Shown piece after piece: positions 23,025 through 34,876 of a stretch of 64,000 nt of DNA. Where the stretch lies: contig CAXAMN010005280.1 of assembly GCA_963970005.1 (NCBI GenBank), positions 158,008 through 222,007 of the forward strand, written 5' to 3'. The notes below the pieces were generated by a model. That model was given only the letters and a program-made list of their open reading frames with translations. It was not told the DNA's origin and ran no database searches. The stretch is from Durusdinium trenchii. Its lineage: Eukaryota > Sar > Dinophyceae > Suessiales > Symbiodiniaceae. Position numbers and translations under genes: made by a program. How positions within the stretch are numbered: position 1 is the stretch's first letter; each line of letters begins with the position of its first letter.

Positions 23025-26000
23025 TGAACTATTAGTCCAACCCGTATGCTTGAACCTGCTGAAGTAAGTTGCTGGATTGTGGTATAAGTAGTGGTGTCAA
23101 GATATGCATGTATATGCAAGATGTGCAAACATGTGATGAAACACGGTGAAACACGATCTTTTGTGCTGTTGGCGATTGACATGTCAGGTCTACTGTGCTG
23201 TGGAAAGTGCTAGCATTAGACACCGTGTACAAAAGCTGAACTATACCATAGAAGAGTCAGTTGGTTGCAGGTTGCTAGTGGCGTGCAATTGTCCAAAATG
23301 TTGGAAACTTGCAACATCATCTGTCTTGAGGCAAAATGACACTCCAGCAGAAACATTACAGGTGTCACAAGTTGTGCCAGGGCTCAACAAATACAAAAAA
23401 CAACCAAGTCAGGTACCAATCATCCCGCCCGCGCACGGCCAACTGTTACACTTGACTGAGTCTGAGCAGTCCGGCACAGCTGGGAAAAGGCGCTTCAATT
23501 TGCCCAGGAGATTTGCCTGAGTGACCCAAACATAAACAGAAAATGATTGAAGTGAGACTCTGTTGCTTTCTTCCATTCACTGCTATTGACGAAGAATGAT
23601 CCACCAAAGATTCATGTACAATTCTGAACAAGGTGTTGATTTGCAAGCTCAAAACCAAGTCCGACTATGATCATTGTCGCTTCCAGTTAAGTGCCAACGG
23701 TCTACTTATTGTCAAGGTTCTAATTAAACAGCCTAAATATTGAGATAACTCCAGCACACTTTCAATTGCCAACTACATATCTGACTGTAGAAATGCAATC
23801 CTGAGAGCCAGGCTACCTCGTGATCCAAGTCCAACCACGAACTTTCAAGAGAAATGGCAATAATAAGATACTCTCCCTGCGAAGCTGCCTGAATATATTT
23901 TGCACTAGAAGAAATGATCCAGCCCATTGAAGTCCGACGCAATATGTCCGACGCTGGAAACTTGATCAATATTGACAAAATTTGACATTCAACAGCCCTG
24001 AAGTGAGGACAAGGTAGAAGCAGGTGGGTGGAGAAGTTTGCTGATATGATATGTGTTCTCAACCTTTAAAGGAGTGAATGCATCATTTGTTGGTTTGAAG
24101 GTGTTGTGGCTTCCCCACGCTACAGTGCACCAGGAATACAATGCACTGTGACGCCACATGTATTGTGCCTGTGTTTTACACACATTGGATGAGGAAAGCC
24201 AAATGCATGTCAATGTAGGGGACGAAGGGTCGGATACACGGCGCTATATGGAAACATCCAGCTGCTGCCCCCCAGTGTCCCCCTTTCACAATGGGTGGCA
24301 ATTTCTGTGCCATGGATGGGGTGTTGGCACACTACAATGCAATAGGATAGTGGTGCAAACCAAGTGCAAAACCAAGTGCAACACCAAGTGCAAACCAATG
24401 GCAGTGTACACAAATGGCAGTGTACCAATGACCTTGTACACTGTCTGCATACACAGTGATTTCCAGAGACATCCAACTCGTGCCCCTACTAGCCCAACAT
24501 TTGAACAAAGGCAAAAACTTTGAGAACATCAGTTGCTTAATACAATGTTCCATCAGCTCCAATGAAAGCTTAGTGGAATACTAGTGGCAGTGCCCCAAAT
24601 TTTTGATAAATTATCCTCTTTTTTTACTCACGAACTTTGATGCTTTTGATTCACAATACATGTGTATGAATTTTGGTCAACTTCCATGCTCTTCCCTGGT
24701 TACTTGCTCTTCCCTGGTAATCGTGCCGTCTGATTCTTATGTAGAATGGACAAGGGTATTCTGCACACGTCTAGCTGTGCTCAAAAATGGGACTCTCAAA
24801 CTATCCGTTGTCAGCGAATCAAGGCAAACTTACTGGGCGCACTCTGTACGGTGTCAGGATTCTGACCTGTCAACATCCTTCTACCACCCCCTGCCTGTCT
24901 GGAGTTTCCGGTGAAACAAGAAACTCTTGGGTTGCAGCCATTCTCTATCTATCTGCTGCGTGCCTGCAACCCAGCTCGGTTTCTTTGGCGCTTCTTGTGC
25001 TTCTGTGGTGCTCTTTGTTTTGGTTTGGCACTTGATGGCAACTAGAGACTTCGCGGCCTTATCCAAGCAAAATGCGGACGTCACTCTCAGATTCACCTGT
25101 CCCTCGCCATCCAGCCATCGCAGGCCACGATCAATCAGGGAAAACAATGCACCAATGCTTTTGACTCTTGAACCAGCGATTCATATTTGACATCCGAAGA
25201 AAACAGTTCAGCCAACCGCAACACGTCCACCGAAAGACAGCTTCGCAAATTGGAGCGACGATCGTCCACCTGACCTGACCAAACGGACTGAGACGACGAC
25301 GCAGGATGTAAGCCCACGACAACAGACCAAAAGGAAAAGGCTGCATCGTCCCCCAAAACGATGACAACAGCTCAAACCGGAACAAACGTCATTGCCCCGA
25401 CACAACTAACTTCTAGCGGGACAGGGACACCCAAACGCCGCCGTAGGATCAACCTTGCCGCACAGCGCCGGGAATGTCGAGATATGAAGCCGCCACCCAA
25501 TCTCTCCCAGCTGGTCGCCTCAGGGTCAACCCGCTTGCAATAAGGCGGATCGCCGCCATAGCGGACACTACGGCCGCCCACGTGCTTCTGACTTGTCCTC
25601 CGGATTGTCGCACTTGACTTCCGTCACCTCACATCATCCGGAATATCGGACGATTCTTGCGGGCCTCTCGAATGCGCTCAGTGAGCTGTTCTTCAGACAA
25701 GGAACATCTGGTCATCATCATCTAGTTCAGGCGGCCCGTCGTCCGTGTCATGGCTGGACATCAGGGGCTCCAAATACGCCAGCCACGAGTCAACTTCAGT
25801 CTTAAAAGGGGCATGCTCTCAGCATTGCGGATGTTCAGGCATATAAGCTTCCTTACAAGTGGCGAGATGAAACTTATCCCATCCTCTGGCTGAAGGCAGG
25901 GCCTCCGCGCAGATCTGCGAAAGCAAGGCTCGTCGTTGATGACATTCACGGCTGGCGTGGTCGAACGCCTTTGCTCGAGACGCATTCATTTAACCTGAGC

Positions 26001-26532
26001 CTGACGAAAAGCCCAGCTGCAACAATATAGCCGGTCAAAAAAACCTTGGGTTGAAGAGGTATCCAGAGTCTCCTTAAGGACAAACTCACAAGACATGCCC
26101 CTTTGTTTGGTAATGCTGCCCCGCTTGCCACCAGCGATCAGTTCAGGTGGCACGCGGCCTTTCTATCATCACGCTGCAGAAGATCTGGACGCTATGGCCC
26201 TGGACAGCTTGCGCGCGCGTGGACGGTTAAACTCCCTAAGCTTACCGGCAGGGATTCGACTCAAGTTGACTGTGAAGACGATGGGCAAGATATAGTTACA
26301 GTATATAGTGCGCCCACGCCACTTTTGAGACTTCTGGTAGTATAGAGGGAACGGTGGGTTCTCCAAGTGATAGATTCGCAGTTGTTGGGCATGACCAAAG
26401 TCATCCTGCGAAGGAGCTGTAGGCCGGCATCTCAGAGAACGCGATCGATTTGTCTGGGCGCGTCCACCCGGAATGCGGGGGGATTTGGGCAAGGTTTGCG
26501 GCAATCTTTTTCATGAACTGCGACTCTTGCAT
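23025..26532. other. No supported gene; short CAAGTGCAA-type tandem at 24359-24398
   Basis: The plus frame at 23146-23520 and several short frames near 24.6-26.4 kb lack recognisable motifs. At 24359-24398 the unit CCAAGTGCAAA is repeated about four times with small changes, followed by two copies of GGCAGTGTAC. From about 25 kb onward base composition is more GC-rich and CpG-rich than in 1-24 kb, suggesting a compositional boundary. 25-26.5 kb may be the decayed 3' end of the copia-type element at 26.5-29.3 kb. Confidence 0.4.
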
Positions 26533-29331
26533 TTAATTCGCTGCTCCAAGGGAGCCAAAAAGGAACACCACGCAAGGCTTCTCATAGGGACGATGGCCTT
26601 GCTCTTCTTGCCCTTGCCTCTGCCCTTGGTGGTCGGAACGCCGACTCCTTTGCACTTGGGGATTTAGATCTTCCTTTTGTCCACGCGGCGAACGACGCGG
26701 ATTCCGTTTTTCTTGCACATGTACGCGGTGCATCTTGGCATTCCACAGGGGTCTGGCATATGGTGTCACAGGTTTATGTTCACCTTGGGAAAAGGCGATC
26801 TTGAGATCCATGTGACAGGTTTGGGTGACAGTGCGGCAAACTGTCGCAGAACGGAGCCCCCAAAAAACAGGCTAGGCTGCTTGTCAGTCTGGGGTGTCCT
26901 TCTCCCTGTGAAACCCTTGATTGAGCGCCCAGGAGAACCCAGCGGCCTTTATCTTTACGCATGTCCACAAGCTCAAAAAAATATCCGTCATTGTCAAACC
27001 AGGATTTACACTCAGGTTGCTTTGCTTCCACGAGCTATTTCGCAAGTTGTCGCTTCTTTTGCTGGGTTGCCTCCTTCCGTTTCTTGCCAACTAAGTATGC
27101 GAACACGTCCCCTTTTGCTTGGCACAGAGTCAAGCGAGCATTGTCCTCATCCGCAATGCAGGAATTTACTTGCTTTTCTGAGTTTCCCGGTATATAATTC
27201 TTTCTGATTATTTCCCCCGTCCTTGCCGCAATGAAGGGTGTACCGAGGGACTGTGAAGGAACCTGTATTACTACAAAGCGTTGGTTCTGCTGACACCACC
27301 TATCCCTATCGACGAAGAGGTCGTGATAGTCGATGGTTACCTTGAACTCGGGTTGATTCCCCTCTTCTTACTGTTCTTCATCAACCGTTTCTGTGTCCAA
27401 AAAATCGGACGAAGGGCGTTCATCTTCCGGGTCTTCGGCCATCGGAAGGTTGTCCTGACGGTTGCGCGCTTGGATCTCTGGCGTCATCATCTTCATCTTG
27501 CGGCAGCGGATCCCGAGCCTTTTCGCCTTTTCGTTTCACACAGCAGCAACGGACGGGGTATTTGACGCGACTGGCGGCGAAGAAGTGAGGCGATAATCAC
27601 CCCCCGCGCTTGCTCGGCGGAATGTCCAGAGGAGATGAAAACGGGTCAGGAATCTGCAGTACCCGTCAGGGAGGCGCCACATGAGTACCAGGACTAACAC
27701 AACAGCCAACGGCGCAAAAGGATCAGGCGTAGGAGGAGCTGCAATCGCAGGTGGAGGAGAAGGTGGTGGCCGCAGCGCGTCAAGGATCTTCACGGCACAG
27801 GCCTGTTATTATTGGCAAGAGACATCTGCTCATCAGGTTTTAAACCAGGAGGTGGTAGGAGGAGAGCAGGCGGAGTAGGAAACCAAGTGCAACCTGCAAG
27901 GCGCTTCCTCACAGTGCACTGCTGACCCTTTGCAGAGGAAAAGCGGCTAGACGAATCCTGCAAAGGAAAGCTGACCTTGTTCGTGTCTCTATGCCGCTTG
28001 CACCCACTCAATGATGACAAAGCAGTCAACATGGCGATACAGCGATACACTTCGGCTCGCGAAAAACGCCAAGCTGAGAAACGTGGCAACCATCAGTCAT
28101 CAGTCTCTTCTGCTTGACTCTCGGAAAATCGAGCATCCTGAGACTGATTGCTCTGGTCGGCCGAAGTTCCTGCCCAATCAGCCGAGTTTATCCTGAGTTC
28201 CACTGTTCCACTTGTGACCTGTCCTTAGATAGCTTGGATGGCCTACACTTCATTGCACCAACAACGTCCATCGTCCCACTCACTAGTACCTCAGGTTTCC
28301 TCGGCAGTTTCGTTTGGTGAGCCTGCGATGGCTCTTCGACTCTTCGGACGCTGATGTGGCAACATTGGCGTGCTCTAGTTCTGCTGTTTTCCTTTCCCTT
28401 TCCAGTTTCCCTTGAAAGCATCCTTTCCTTTGAAAACTAATCCCTTTCCTTTCTCTCCTTTTCCTTTGCCTTGCTGATAGAAACTGGAGCCGGGATGTTC
28501 CAAGTAATGCGCTGCACCCTTGCCTTTATGGCTGACAAAGCCAATTCTTTTTCCTATTCATCGTCCTTGACCTTTACGTTTCTGAAGTTGTCGCGATCAG
28601 CGATTGTGGACCTTGCTGTTGAAATATTCTCGCTCAGCAGAAAGAATCAAAAAGGCATTCTCGTTGATTGGGGGCAGACACAGGCCCCTCTTCACCTGTA
28701 TCTTAGTCTACAACCCAAAACCCTGCTTCATTCCCCACATCGCCTTCATCAAGAGTGAGAAAAGGTTGGCATCGAAACAACGGGTCTGCCGTATCCGTTG
28801 CTGTGCCACAAAGAGATCTAGGAAAAACCTTTGGCTGCAAGATTCATATAGTTGTTGACGCCAACATGGCGCAAAGGTACGCTGGAGACAAAAAGTTCTA
28901 CTGTGTATGCTCTTCGCTCAAGCCTGACTGGACAAGAAAGATGAGAGACGTGAGATTGTCTGAAAGGAGATGGAAGAAGGAAAGTTCTTCGATGCTGCGG
29001 CTTCACGTTGCCAACCACTTCAGATCAAATTCTCTCAGCTTCCGTTCTTTTACGTTTGGGCCCTGCATTTGTTGCAAGAGCATGTGCTGCTGCTGTGTGG
29101 GGGTGTTCGGGCAATCGGCGTCACTGGTGGATGGGACGACTGTAGTGTCATGACTATCTTGGATGAGGGGTCCAGTCTAACACATTCCCCACTGCCTCGC
29201 GAAGCGCGCATAAGCTGCGCGAACTGCCACGAAAAGACCTGGCCCGCACCTTTCAAACAGTAGGGCATCGGAGTGCCCTTGAAATATGCAACACCCTTTC
29301 GCTCATCTCCAAGTTGCGTGTTATCAGGCAT
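26533..29331 (-). mobile_element. Decayed copia-type LTR retroelement (pol fragment)
   Basis: Piecing minus frames together across stops gives a pattern I associate with dinoflagellate copia-type polyproteins. An acidic linker lies at about 27540-27400 (MAEDPEDERPSSDFLDTETV). A stretch at about 27230-27090 includes RTGEIIRKNYIPG and KKRKEATQQKKRQLAK. Then comes ECKSWFDNDGYFFELVDMRK and GRWVL (about 27040-26940), and near 26811 MDLKIAFSQGE, matching the reverse-transcriptase start motif D-x-K-x-A-F-x-x-G-[DE]. Lys/Gly-rich codons around 28.40-28.50 kb may be the gag tail. Stops and frame changes are numerous, integrase is not visible, and no LTRs were found. It is dead as it stands. It could alternatively be a different RT class, since only the first RT block is clear. 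Confidence 0.5.
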
Positions 29332-30540
29332 CTTCTTGTACAGTACTACTCAGCTGAGCCTACAACAACATCGAGCAAGGGGCCAGGCCTCTCTGCAGTA
29401 AGCATAGGCGTAGTGGCAATTGCTGATCCAATCACCTATCAAATCTTCACACCTATCAAAACTTCACGAACTCTGGCCATCAAAAGTGGGAGGGGGGCTG
29501 GTGTCATCTTGACACCTCGTGCTGGCTGCGCTTACGGCACGCCGAGGTTCCGTTTCTAGTCACTCCTGGCCTCACCTTTGGCGTCCGCATCTATGCGGAA
29601 GATCTGGACAATGGTCACACAGGCAACACACTGGTTGTCTCAAGTTCGGAATGCCGAACAGACACGCACCAATGCAGTCTACGCGACAGCGAAGCAAAGG
29701 AGAGACAAGCCGCCGCTATGGGGCAAGATCACCCAAAAGTGGCAGAAGTGCCATTCTGGAGCCAAATGACGAAACTGCATGTACAAAGATTAAAACACAA
29801 AGTCGACTACAAAGAACTGTAAACGGTACATTGCGTAGATATGGGCCTTGAAAACCAGGTGAACACAAACATCACCCCCCCCCCCACCCATCTTCAAACA
29901 TGCCCGAAAATCAGCAGGTTCTTCAATGGCGTCTAAGCAGCCGGCAACTGTATAGTATGGTTATATATCCAAAAAATAGGTTCCGCTAGGCCACATAACA
30001 TAGGGCTTATTGGGGCTTGTCAAGAGCGAACCTGAAAATGAACACATATTACAGTAAAGAGTGTCTTAAAATACTTCCCGCTGCAAGTCGTAACTAAGTC
30101 GGATGTATTGCCTGCAGGCCTTGCGAGACATTTGGCCTTCAAGCAAAGCAAATAATGCCAAAATTTCTGCACAAGCATGGGGTTGGCAGCGCCCCTTCAA
30201 GTACAGTGAGCCTCAAAAAGGCTCACTAAGCCCTATTCGGCCTTGGCAATAACAAAGAGTTCAGAAGGCTTACCTTCTGCCCGGAGTTTGGAGTTGTCAC
30301 GTTGCCTGAAATTGCCTGAAATATTGAGCGTCCAGGAGTCCAGGCATTGCAAAATGTTTTTGAGCCAGACTTACCCAAATATTCATCAGGAGACACGAAG
30401 CCGCGAAGGCTGATATACCAAAGCGGAGCTGAAGTTGAGTGAATTATTTTCCTTGCTTCCTTCGTCCTTTCTTCCATCTATCCGTTCTTTCTTCCTTCGC
30501 TTGATCCTTCCCAAAACATGATCACAGTGTGAGGCCCCCC
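29332..30540. other. No gene seen; C11 run and pyrimidine tract
   Basis: An 11-C run lies at 29875-29885. A CTT/CCTT-rich pyrimidine tract occupies about 30448-30512, just downstream (in minus sense) of the Cys-rich exon. Open frames here are short and featureless. Confidence 0.5.
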
Positions 30541-30720
30541 ACCTGTGAGCTCTGAATCGGCCTGGGGCTTCGCCTGCTTCGCATGCACTCCAAGTTTGGG
30601 GCAAGCACCATACACGCCCTTAGGATCTCCGCAATACCTGCAGTGAGGCTGCCCTTCAGCTCCACATCCAAGACCAGGGCAGGTGCTGTCAAAAAAGCAC
30701 TCCAACCCCGATTTTGTGCA
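30541..30720 (-). CDS. Small Cys-rich exon
   Basis: About 55 codons in minus read SGLECFFDSTCPGLGCGAEG, then QPHCRYCGDPKGVYGACPKL. The six closely spaced Cys fit a repeat-type extracellular or metal-binding module of the sort C-P-G-x-G-C...H-C-R-Y-C-G. I believe similar modules occur in tandem in dinoflagellate predicted proteins, but I cannot verify this. No neighbouring copies are seen here, so it is either a single exon of a larger gene or a fragment. The frame runs on to a stop at 30478, but coding character is lost past about 30540. Confidence 0.4.
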
Positions 30721-32510
30721 GCTGCATCTGTCTTTGACTCCTGCAGGGTAAGTTTACAGTAAACATGGGGGAAAAGTGTGTTTGGAGGTTCCCTGACCAG
30801 CTCTCAGTGTTTCAAGCCAGCTTTCGGTTCCCCTAGCTTCTAAGTTCATTCCTTTCCGGCTCGACCAATCCATCTGTGGCGACTAAAGTCTGAAGTCTCG
30901 CTGCTCGCACTCAAGCCTGACACACAAAGGCCCAGCCCAAGGACCAATACGCTGGCTGGATGTGGAAACATCGCTAGAGCGAATGAGAACAACATGTGGC
31001 TAAAGCTGTACCCTCATGATGTTGTGATGCCTCCCATGCGTGGTCTGGATTTGAGCAAAAACGACTGCATTGCACAAAATGTGGACCAAAGGTCGATGGT
31101 TTCCAGTGACCATATACAAGAATCAAGAATAGCATACAACTTGTGCACTGCCAAACCTAACAGCAAACCTGCCAATATGGAAGAAAACACATGATCAATC
31201 AAGTACAAACAACATACAAAGGGATCAAAGCTTGGAGTGAGTGATAACTGATAGCCGGATAATGTCCCCTTGCAAGTTTTTCGGCAAGGTGTGCTTTGCT
31301 TCGCTTGTCTAACTTCTTACAACATGACTGCAAGACCCGACATGCACCAAAACTTCAATGGGCAACAGCCCCACCCTGAAGCAATCCTAGTTTAGAATGG
31401 CTTTGACCCTCTGGTCAGCTGGTCTTCTGGATGGTCCATTGGTCATGACTGAACCTGTCCTCTAACCTCTGCCCTTTGCTCGAACCCAGCTCCTACAGCT
31501 GTTGCTTAATTTTTCTGGTGGTTGCTGGCTGAGCGAAACTACGTCTGGCATGTTGCTGTGCACGGCTGATGGTTGGGTAAAGCTACGTCATGAGGGCTTG
31601 AAGGATACGACAACTGCTTCAAAATGACGGGATGGCCTCAGGCAAGCGTTCTAACAAGCAAGCAAGTCAAGCCGCGTTCAACCTGCTTTGTTCTTGCTCT
31701 TGGCCTGTGTAAGAACAGAATCATGCTGAGGCTGTCAGTCTGTCTCATGGGGGATTGAATAGTCAAGTTCAAAGCTTCGTTGTCAAGGATTGATGGCAGA
31801 TCCTCACACCACCAGGGGTCCTGGAACTAGCATGGTGCACCCAACGTCACCCCACCCCATACGCAATGGATGCTCCAGTTCCAGTCCTTCATCTAATCTC
31901 ATGCAATGTCTTCTCTTAAAAAACTAAGAAAAACATCTCAGGCTCCTGGAGTTTGTCTGGTATCTTAGACTTACGCCCTCTCGCCGCCTCTCGCCTCTCG
32001 CCGCACCAAACTCGAATTCCCTTTTACAGCTGGACCACTATATACGTAATATATGGTACATCTTAGTGTGGTGGTGGTGGAAGTCTGCCACTCTTCAATT
32101 CTCTGGAGTTGTACCTATATACTTAGACTTAGAACTAGGACTGCTCTCCGACTATGGCTTTTTCAAAAAGCGACTGGCGATCTCTCGTCAGCAAGGCCAC
32201 TCTCTGAGCGTCTCTGAACCTGGACACGGGTTGTAGTTTATCAGTCATGCCTGCAGCCACTCTACAATAAATACTATGGATTTGTGATCACTTTTGTCGT
32301 GTTCTAAGTCCACAACGAAAGGTCGGCCGGAGCCACCTTGGCGATTGAGGAGGAAAGGTCGCGCTTTCACTTGCAGAAGCCATACGCACTTGGAAGTGTG
32401 TGTGCAACCCTTGGGGTCACAGGGGTCCTTTCGGGTTGGTTTGTTCTTGTTTGCCGATTTTTCAAGCAGGGGGCACAGAGACTGAGTCCTATCCGTGCCA
32501 ACGAAGCTAT
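30721..32510. other. No supported gene
   Basis: Short frames on both strands only. No recognisable domain, repeat array or RNA gene. A minus frame at 32580-32245 (111 codons) is open but overlaps the duplicated unit beginning at 32511 and has no motif. Confidence 0.45.
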
Positions 32511-32845
32511 GGAAACCAGTTGGAGGAGAGTTGGCTTGTACCTGCCATGGTTTGAACTTTTGATCAAGCTGTGACTCCACTATTCAGCACAGGGCTAATG
32601 CAATCTGCAGTCATGCACGAACGCCGTCAGCTTGTCGCTTCGATCGGTCGATGGTTTCTTTTAGATTTGATGGCCACGCTGAACTTGATGGACCTCCTTT
32701 CAAGTTTCCNNNNNNNNNNGGAAATCAGTTGTGGAGGAGAGTTGGGACGCCAACTCTTGTACCTGCGATGGTTTGTACTTTTGATCAAGCTGTGACTCTA
32801 CTATTCAGCACAGGGCTGCACGAACGCCGTCAGCTACCGTGCGGC
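32511..32845. repeat. Direct duplication of about 125 bp straddling the first assembly gap
   Basis: 32511 to about 32635 and 32720 to about 32845 are alignable. Shared blocks include GGAAAYCAGTTG, CTTTTGATCAAGCTGTGACT, CTATTCAGCACAGGGCT and GCACGAACGCCGTCAGCT. The 10-N gap at 32710-32719 falls immediately before the second copy, so the true number of copies may not be represented. Confidence 0.85.
32710..32719. other. Assembly gap (10 N)
   Basis: Ten N lie between two copies of a direct duplication. The gap size is a placeholder. Confidence 0.98.
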
Positions 32846-32882
32846 GAGCGGCATTCACATCAGCGCGCATTTCTATAAGTGT
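32837..32882 (+). repeat. 46-bp repeat shared with 46598-46642
   Basis: The block reading CCGTGCGGCGAGCGGCATTC, then ACATCAGCGCGCATTTCTAT and AAGTGT, recurs right after the second gap with five substitutions. See findings for the assembly implication. Confidence 0.85.
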
Positions 32883-32955
32883 CTGACCTTCGAGTCAGCC
32901 CAGGGTGAGCTCGCAGAGTGCCCCCTGTGGACCCGTCGAACGGGGGGAACATAGG

Positions 32956-33068
32956 TGTCCGTAGCGGACAGCAGGAGGCTTATGCCAAAGTGATTTGCCA
33001 AGACTTGATGAATTATTGAATTCCAAGTAGGCCGCTTTCGAGCATGCCAGAACGTGTCCGCAGCGGAC
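32956..33068. repeat. Two short palindromes TGTCCG-YAG-CGGACR
   Basis: 32956-32970 (TGTCCGTAGCGGACA, 6-bp arms, loop TAG) and 33056-33068 (GTCCGCAGCGGAC, 5-bp arms, loop CAG) are near-identical hairpins about 100 bases apart. Related palindromes occur at 54200 and 54245. Confidence 0.8.
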
Positions 33069-33214
33069 GTTACGGCTTCTATCTGTGTTAAGAAATATTC
33101 TTAAACAAGAAAGTAGACTCTATTTTTTCGGAAAAATATTTCTAGACTATTTTTGTCAAAAAAACACGTTTTCTTTTAAATACGTATTAAGTTCCAATTT
33201 GAAGGGCCCTGCCA

Positions 33215-33256
33215 CAAAGAGAAAGAAAGAGAGAGAGAGAGAAAGAGAAAGAGCGC
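33215..33256. repeat. Purine (GA) tract
   Basis: A GAAA/GAGA-rich tract of about 40 bases immediately precedes the first unit of the 647-bp tandem repeat. Confidence 0.85.
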
Positions 33257-33263
33257 CCCCTCA

Positions 33264-34626
33264 ATGACAAACTTGACATCATCTATGACCCCTTTCCATG
33301 ATACGTACGTAGGGCAAAAGCTTCAGTTTGCTTAAATCTGTTTCAAAAAACTGTCCCCAACCTGTCCTCTCGGGTGGTCTGAAACTGGTCTGAAACCCTT
33401 TAGAAGTCCCATCGCAGCCTTCAACTTTGAGCCTCCCTCCCTCCTTCCCTCCCTCCCTCCCCTCATCTCAGATTCTTGAGCATTGTACCATGATAGAACA
33501 TTATACAACATCCGTGGTGCCACTTTGCTTCCAAAAAGGTTCAAAACTTACATTTTGGGTTGAAAAACCTGAAGTTCCGAACCGTCAGCACAAAACGCAT
33601 GTGGACCTGCAAAAGTGATATGGTCAGGGATGGTCATCGGAAGTTATTGGAGAACATGGAGTGGATGCATGAAGAAGAGCTTTTAATTCGGTACCACTAC
33701 GGCCGCAATTAGGTACTATTGGACGCACCGAATTACGATCATGATGGTACCGAATTAAAAGCGAGCCTTCATTATCCTGTACACCCCGTACGTATCTCAC
33801 TGGCAGACCCCACATGGAATGACGCGGCACAAGGGCCGCATTGTTTAATCTTGCGATCAAACATCCGCTTTTAGACAATGACCCTTGGATTTCCAGGGTG
33901 CAGGTGTAAAATGACAAACTTGACATCATCTATGACCCCTTTCCATGATACATACGTAGAGCAAAAGCTTCAGTTTGCTTAAATCGGTTTCAAAAAAACT
34001 GTCCCAACCTGTCCTCTCGGGTGGTCTGAAACTGGTCTGAAACCCTTTAGAAGTCCCATCGCAGCCTTCAACTTTGAGCCTCCCTCCTTCCCTCCCTCCC
34101 TCCCTCCCCTCATCTCAGATTCTTGAGCATTGTACCATGATAGAACATTATACAACATCCGTGGTTCCAGTTTGCTTCCAAAAAGGTTCAGAACTTACAT
34201 TTTTGGTTCAAAAACCTGAAGTTTCGAACCGTCAGCACAAAACGCATGTGGAGCTGCAAAAGTGATATGGTCACTGATAGTCATCGGAAGTTGTTGGAGA
34301 ACATGGAGTGGATGCATGAAGAGGAGTTTTTAATTAGGCACCACTACGGCCACAATTAGGTACTATTGGGCGCATCGAATTACGACCATAATGGTACCGA
34401 ATTAAAAGCGGGCCTTCATTGTCCTGTAGACCCCCGTACGTATCTCACTGACAGACCCCACATGGAACGACGCGGCACAAGGGCCGCATTGTTTAATCTT
34501 GCGATCAAACATCCGCTTTTAGACAATGACCCTTGGATCTCCAGGGTGCAGGTGTAATACTTGACATCATCTATGACCCCTTTCCATGATACGTACGTAG
34601 AGCAAAAGCTTCACTTTGTTTAAATC
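33264..34626. repeat. 647-bp tandem repeat, two full units and one partial
   Basis: Unit 1 starts at 33264, unit 2 at 33911, and a partial third unit runs from about 34556 to about 34626. Each begins with (ATGACAAA)CTTGACATCATCTATGACCC. Units differ by scattered substitutions and small indels (for example in the CCCT-rich tract). Each contains a plus frame of about 63 codons starting MSLPPS, whose first residues come from the CCCT tract. It is probably a by-product of the repeat. A 50-bp part of the unit recurs at 46538-46587. Confidence 0.93.
33679..33762. repeat. 17-bp perfect inverted repeat within tandem unit 1
   Basis: Arms GCTTTTAATTCGGTACC (33679-33695) and GGTACCGAATTAAAAGC (33746-33762) are exact reverse complements separated by 50 bases. 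In unit 2 the right arm is kept, but the left arm has decayed (TTTTTAATTAGGCACC). The layout resembles the terminal inverted repeats of a tiny MITE or a structured transcript. Confidence 0.9.
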
Positions 34627-34876
34627 CGCCCGCACCGAAGGTGCTGAGGCGTTTTATAGGGCACGCTTGGAATCCGTTAGTATCGTCAGTATATACTATA
34701 GCTTTAGCTAGGGGGGGGGCATTTTCGCTCTAGAATCCTGTGTTTTTCACGTTTTTGGAACCGGCTTAAAGTGCTTTCGCGCTAATGTTGGGTATCTTGA
34801 AGGCTTTAGGGATGCAAGAAATGCGAGTTTCTGCTTTGCATCATCTGTATCACCCGAATCATCTGAGCGGCACACG

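Larger units (their letters stand above)
578..23960 (-). other. Field of strand-biased GYCGGAC heptamers
   Basis: On the plus strand GTCCGAC or GTCCGGC occurs roughly 70-75 times between 578 and 23960 (my count by eye), in exons and introns alike. Its reverse complement on the plus strand was seen only a couple of times (661, about 14436). About 3 would be expected for two heptamers in 24 kb of random sequence. From 24 to 64 kb I saw about one (near 59363). GTCCAAC and GTCCAGC, which would result from CpG decay of the same words, are also common. Function unknown; it matches the direction of transcription of all genes in the region. Confidence 0.75.

Noticed and set aside
33427..34265. Two 63-codon proteins starting MSLPPS
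   Set aside because: They arise from a CCCT tract in each tandem unit; differences do not favour synonymous sites as far as I can see.
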